Shown here piece after piece: positions 60,705 through 64,000 of a DNA stretch of 64,000 nt. Both the position numbers and the translations under genes were made by a program. The notes beneath the pieces are model-generated. The model was not told the origin of the DNA. It searched no databases and was given only the letters and a program-made list of their open reading frames with translations. The stretch is from an uncultured Flaviramulus sp. (lineage in GTDB: Bacteria; Bacteroidota; Bacteroidia; Flavobacteriales; Flavobacteriaceae), in assembly GCA_947495125.1 (NCBI GenBank), contig CANLXL010000003.1, positions 1 through 64,000 of the forward strand, written 5' to 3'. Numbering within the stretch: the first letter of the stretch is position 1; each line of letters opens with the position of its first letter.

Positions 60705-62087
60705 TTAAATTTTAAGCTCATTAAATAAGTCTATTAATTTTTCATCGCTGGGTAATGGCGCTCGTGCAGTAATTAAATTGCCTTGGGGGTCTACCAAAAT
60801 AAATCTTGGAATGCCTTGGATATTAAAGGCACTAATGAATTCTGAATTAAAGGCATCTGGTGCTACTAATTGAATACCCTTCATTTCTTTTTCTGTAACC
60901 ATTTGTTTCCATTTATTATAATCTTTTTTATAATCTACCGATATGGTTACAAATTCAATATCCTTACCATGATACTGTTCTTCAATTTTCTCTAAATATG
61001 GGATTTGTCGTTTGCATGGCCCACACCAGGTGGCCCAAATATCAATATATACATACTTCCCTTTAAAATCGTCTAAGGAAGCTGTGCCGCCTGCATGATT
61101 CTCATAATTTACGAACTTTGGAGAAGGTTGTCCCGGTTCTAGTTTTACCGCTTCCTGATATAATGCAGCTGCTCTTTTTTTGTAAGACTCATCGGTGTTT
61201 TTTGACAAATAGGTATCAAAAACCTCCTTTTTATTTTTAGTTACTGAAATTGAATTTCTAAATCTGGAAAACAAGAAATGATTTTTTATGGCTTCATTTT
61301 TAATATTGGCAACTACTTTTGTATGTGCATCCCAATACTTCAAAGAATCCTTTTTCATTAATTTGGAGGCTTCCCCAGAGACATGGCCTGAAAGTTCCAA
61401 GAAATATGCCGTTGAGTATTGAAGATCCTCAGCACGATCTAATGAAAAATCATTAGCTTCTTTTTCTAACCATTCCGGGGCTTTATAATCTTCGTTTTTT
61501 GTAAATCTGGGATGGTACGATTTAAACCAGTTTAATTTTCCTAAATAAGCGTATTGAATGTTGTTTTTCTCCAGTGTCCTTAAGCTATCTGAAATACCCG
61601 TAACCGTTTCTAAGGATTCTAAAAACGGGACTACGTAATGCTCTTGAAGCCGCTCTTTACAGGCTTCGGCATTCAACGTATAAATCGCTTCCATTTGAGG
61701 AAAAAAGGCATTATTCGAAACTGCTTTCTTTGCATAATGGTTATTTAAAGATTGATAATCTCCTTGAAAATTTAAGGTGTTTATAAAATCTTTAGCATCT
61801 GAATATAACTGAATGTTCGCGTTATTCGACATATAAATCTCCGATCTCTTTTTTTCGAAATCGATTAAATAGGCTCCGGGTTTTTCTATGTGAATGGTAT
61901 CTAAAAAGGTCCCATCATCTTTTACATTGATGTACCTCTCCCAACCATCAAAGTTGAGCATCCACATGGTGCCTCCTTTTAAATTTTCTATTTTACCTGA
62001 TAACACTACATAATCAACCTTAGCCTGTTCTTTTTCACAAGACCAAAGCGCTATGCATGCTAAAATTAGGGTGATGTAGCTTTTCAT
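60705..62087 (-). CDS. TlpA-like thioredoxin lipoprotein
   Basis: A 460-residue lipoprotein (CIALWSC). The beta domain starts DYVVLSGKIENLKGGTMWML. The thioredoxin domain has KYVYIDIWATWCGPCKRQIP and IQGIPRFILVDPQG. Shared LEPGQPSPKFVNYENHAGGT and RAPLPSDEKLIDLF tie it to the proteins at 59311 and 49271. Its helical middle has diverged much more than the thioredoxin half, as if each copy kept the redox engine but changed its binding part. It lies two bases after the next TlpA gene upstream. Confidence 0.92.
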   Translation of the reverse strand: MKSYITLILACIALWSCEKEQAKVDYVVLSGKIENLKGGTMWMLNFDGWERYINVKDDGTFLDTIHIEKPGAYLIDFEKKRSEIYMSNNANIQLYSDAKDFINTLNFQGDYQSLNNHYAKKAVSNNAFFPQMEAIYTLNAEACKERLQEHYVVPFLESLETVTGISDSLRTLEKNNIQYAYLGKLNWFKSYHPRFTKNEDYKAPEWLEKEANDFSLDRAEDLQYSTAYFLELSGHVSGEASKLMKKDSLKYWDAHTKVVANIKNEAIKNHFLFSRFRNSISVTKNKKEVFDTYLSKNTDESYKKRAAALYQEAVKLEPGQPSPKFVNYENHAGGTASLDDFKGKYVYIDIWATWCGPCKRQIPYLEKIEEQYHGKDIEFVTISVDYKKDYNKWKQMVTEKEMKGIQLVAPDAFNSEFISAFNIQGIPRFILVDPQGNLITARAPLPSDEKLIDLFNELKI

Positions 62088-62089
62088 AA

Positions 62090-63460
62090 TTACAGATATT
62101 TATTTATTAATTTTTCCAATTCTCCCGTTGAAGGCATAGGTGCAAAGACATCAACGATGTTAAAGTTCTTGTCGATTACAAAAAATCTGGGAATGCCTGC
62201 CACTTTATAATCTGATAACTGACTTCTGTTTATTTGCAATTGATTTCCGACGATCTCATTATCATCAAAATAGTTACGCCAAACTTTCTCCTTATCTATT
62301 GAAAGCGAAATGAGTTCCACATTATCATTTCCATGGTATGTTTTTTCTAAAGCTTCAAAAAAGGGTTTCTCTTTCATACAGGGTCCACACCAGGTTGCCC
62401 ATAGATCCAGAACGATTACTTTTCCTTTGTAGTTACTCAATTTAACGGTGTTTCCTTCTAATTGTGTGAAGGTAAGATCGGAAGCCGGGTTACCTTTTAA
62501 AATGGTTTTGTATTCATCTTCCAGATTTTGTAAGATGGCTTTATAATCCGGGTTTGTAACACGTTCCACGCCTTCCTTTAATTGCTCTCCAGCCTGATTT
62601 GAATATCCATTAAATTTGAGGGTATTTACTATGTTATTCGTTATCAGGTATTCTTGTAATTGCGGATCTAACTCCGGTAATTGATGATCTTTTCTAAAGC
62701 TATCATCTTTCAATGTATACAAGAGTGATTGAAACACTTCCAGCTGCAAATAATCCGTTTGATTAAAATCATCTAAATAGGCCATTTTATGAGGTATCAA
62801 ATAGGCGTTAGCTTCTTCAATTTTTGCGTTCATTTCTTCCTGAGTCATGTCTCCCTTTCGTACTTTTCCGTAATACAAATAGAACAAACTACCTAAGGAA
62901 TTTACATAGTCAAACTTGGTACGCGCTACTTCCAATCGTTTAAAATCCTCTGAGACCGTTGTTAACCCTTCCAGTTTGTCCATCCTGGTTTTTACAGATA
63001 GTTTAAAGGCTTCACCGGCATCCTGATAGGTTTTTATTTTTGACGAAATATCTCTATCTCCCCAAAACGAACCACCTTTTGGATAAGGCAGATTAGTTAA
63101 ATAGTTATTGGCTTCAGATCCTTTCCCGCTGAAAATCGCATAAGACCGATCCCTGGAGTCTAAATTAGCAACTAAGCTATCGCCGGGAGATAGGTATAAA
63201 AACGTTCTTCCTATTTGGAAATAAGCAGGTTCTTCTAAGTCAAATCGAAACTCAAAATTTGATTTTTCTGCTAGTGGTAATTTACGAATTTCTTCTTCGA
63301 AGCGCATAAACTTTGAAGTCACATTACTCATGTATAATGTGTCTTGATCATAGTTAGCAATGGTCCCTTTCAAGACAACGGTTTTATTTTGTTCAACTTC
63401 TGCATTTTTGCAGCTCAAGCTTAGTATCGCTATCGCTATTAAGGTGCTTATTTTTCTCAT
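62090..63460 (-). CDS. TlpA-like thioredoxin lipoprotein
   Basis: A 456-residue lipoprotein (AIAILSLSC) with a DUF4369-like beta domain (VVLKGTIANYDQDTLYMSNV), a long helical middle (about 140-310) and a thioredoxin domain with KVIVLDLWATWCGPCMKEKP and VAGIPRFFVIDKNF. CxxC and cis-Pro are intact. It is more distant from the two 460-residue paralogues than they are from each other. The ATG at 63460 is used; a TTG at 63463 precedes it. It is separated by 118 bases from the DsbD-like gene that enters from the right edge. Confidence 0.92.
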   Translation of the reverse strand: MRKISTLIAIAILSLSCKNAEVEQNKTVVLKGTIANYDQDTLYMSNVTSKFMRFEEEIRKLPLAEKSNFEFRFDLEEPAYFQIGRTFLYLSPGDSLVANLDSRDRSYAIFSGKGSEANNYLTNLPYPKGGSFWGDRDISSKIKTYQDAGEAFKLSVKTRMDKLEGLTTVSEDFKRLEVARTKFDYVNSLGSLFYLYYGKVRKGDMTQEEMNAKIEEANAYLIPHKMAYLDDFNQTDYLQLEVFQSLLYTLKDDSFRKDHQLPELDPQLQEYLITNNIVNTLKFNGYSNQAGEQLKEGVERVTNPDYKAILQNLEDEYKTILKGNPASDLTFTQLEGNTVKLSNYKGKVIVLDLWATWCGPCMKEKPFFEALEKTYHGNDNVELISLSIDKEKVWRNYFDDNEIVGNQLQINRSQLSDYKVAGIPRFFVIDKNFNIVDVFAPMPSTGELEKLINKYL

Positions 63461-63578
63461 CAATCTAATATTATGGTGATTACCTATAAGACTTGGGGTT
63501 TAAAAAATACCCTTAGTTCTTTTTCTTAATTAATCGTTAAATTTCTTACTTTCGAACTCATTGTTTAAAAACGATGAA

Positions 63579-64000
63579 TCATTCAAGAGTCATGCTTATT
63601 GTCTTAGTTTCCGGGGGGAAACATTTATGTATATCGCAGGTTTGATAATATAGTTCGCTGATAATCTTATCCCCTTTTTTAAAACTATTCACCGAACAGT
63701 ATTGTACAAAAATACATTCGTCTTCATAAATATAAATACCGTCATCATAAGGTATGCTATTGGGCTCTTCCCAGTCCTTGATGGGGACAATACCATCGGG
63801 TAATTCTAATCTCGCTTCAGATTCAATATAGGGTTGCGTGTCGGGTACATAGGCATAAATATGCCATTGCTCCAATAATATCGCTTTCATCACTATAGCC
63901 AGTTGCGTTCTGTCATCGGACCATACAATTGTCGCATTTAGAGCTAAAGGATTCATAGGATTGGGATCACCAATATGAAGCTCATTAGATACGGTTTCAA
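63579..64000 (-). CDS. DsbD N-terminal-domain-like protein, partial at the window edge
   Basis: The reading frame is open to the end of the window (upstream of an internal Met it reads ETVSNELHIGDPNP), so the 5' end lies outside. The visible 139 residues form an immunoglobulin-like domain of the DsbD-alpha type: NATIVWSDDRTQLAIVMKAI, WHIYAYVP, YIYEDECIF, and near the end YYQTCDIHKCFPP, the expected cysteine pair with C-x4-C spacing. DsbD-alpha passes electrons from the membrane to periplasmic thiol proteins. It is encoded directly ahead of three TlpA genes, so it is likely their electron donor, or the C-terminal part of a larger redox protein. Confidence 0.75.
   Translation of the reverse strand, partial: ETVSNELHIGDPNPMNPLALNATIVWSDDRTQLAIVMKAILLEQWHIYAYVPDTQPYIESEARLELPDGIVPIKDWEEPNSIPYDDGIYIYEDECIFVQYCSVNSFKKGDKIISELYYQTCDIHKCFPPETKTISMTLE

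Overview
The window looks like chromosomal DNA of a member of the Bacteroidota, most likely a marine or environmental Flavobacteriaceae. The evidence is AT-rich sequence, three ECF sigma / FecR / SusC / SusD trans-envelope modules, many short-leader lipoproteins, almost no Shine-Dalgarno sequences, and promoter-like TAnnTTTG boxes. No rRNA, tRNA, integrase, transposase or CRISPR array was seen. Genus cannot be assigned from the sequence alone.

Layout. (1) 0.1-1.2 kb: a DUF4199 membrane protein and a membrane-anchored LuxR-type regulator. (2) 1.4-5.1 kb: a compact island with three TIR-type proteins (TIR-winged helix, ThsB-like TIR, winged helix-TIR) and a DRHyd/TPR-S protein, probably a nucleotide-signalling or NAD+-consuming anti-phage system without a recognisable ThsA. 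(3) 5.1-22.1 kb: a sigma/FecR-controlled SusC-SusD locus carrying no glycosidases. It carries two M14 carboxypeptidases, gamma-glutamyltransferase, a D-aminoacylase, an exported glutamate racemase, an FN3 protein with a possible amidohydrolase-type domain, and a glutamate/dicarboxylate symporter. Together these read as a scavenging pathway for poly-gamma-glutamate or other gamma-/D-glutamyl polymers. (4) 22.3-37.9 kb: a DUF1553/DUF1501 pair; an AraC-type regulator with two tandem beta-sandwich sensor domains and a membrane span; and an operon of DUF1080 (3-keto-glycoside hydrolase/lyase family), PVC-type cytochrome dehydrogenase, FG-GAP protein, Dabb protein, Tm-1-like protein, PEP-hydrolase-like TIM barrel and MFS transporter. 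This is probably an oxidative catabolic pathway of unknown substrate. (5) 38.2-64 kb: two complete sigma-FecR-SusC-SusD-TlpA modules, plus the end of a third TlpA/DsbD cluster that runs off the right edge. Two of the TlpA genes carry single-base frameshifts in A/T homopolymers.

How it works together. The three SusC proteins all have an N-terminal STN signalling domain, matching the FecR anti-sigma factors and ECF sigma factors next to them. Substrate binding by each SusCD pump should therefore switch on its own operon. All three FecR-SusC junctions share a plus-strand TAAATTTG box at the SusC start codon and a plus-strand hairpin with a T-run over the fecR stop codon. This predicts a short antisense RNA for each susC, resembling the DonS type known in Bacteroides. 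All three susD genes are followed by a strong hairpin before the accessory genes, which suggests that the importer is made in excess over the enzymes.
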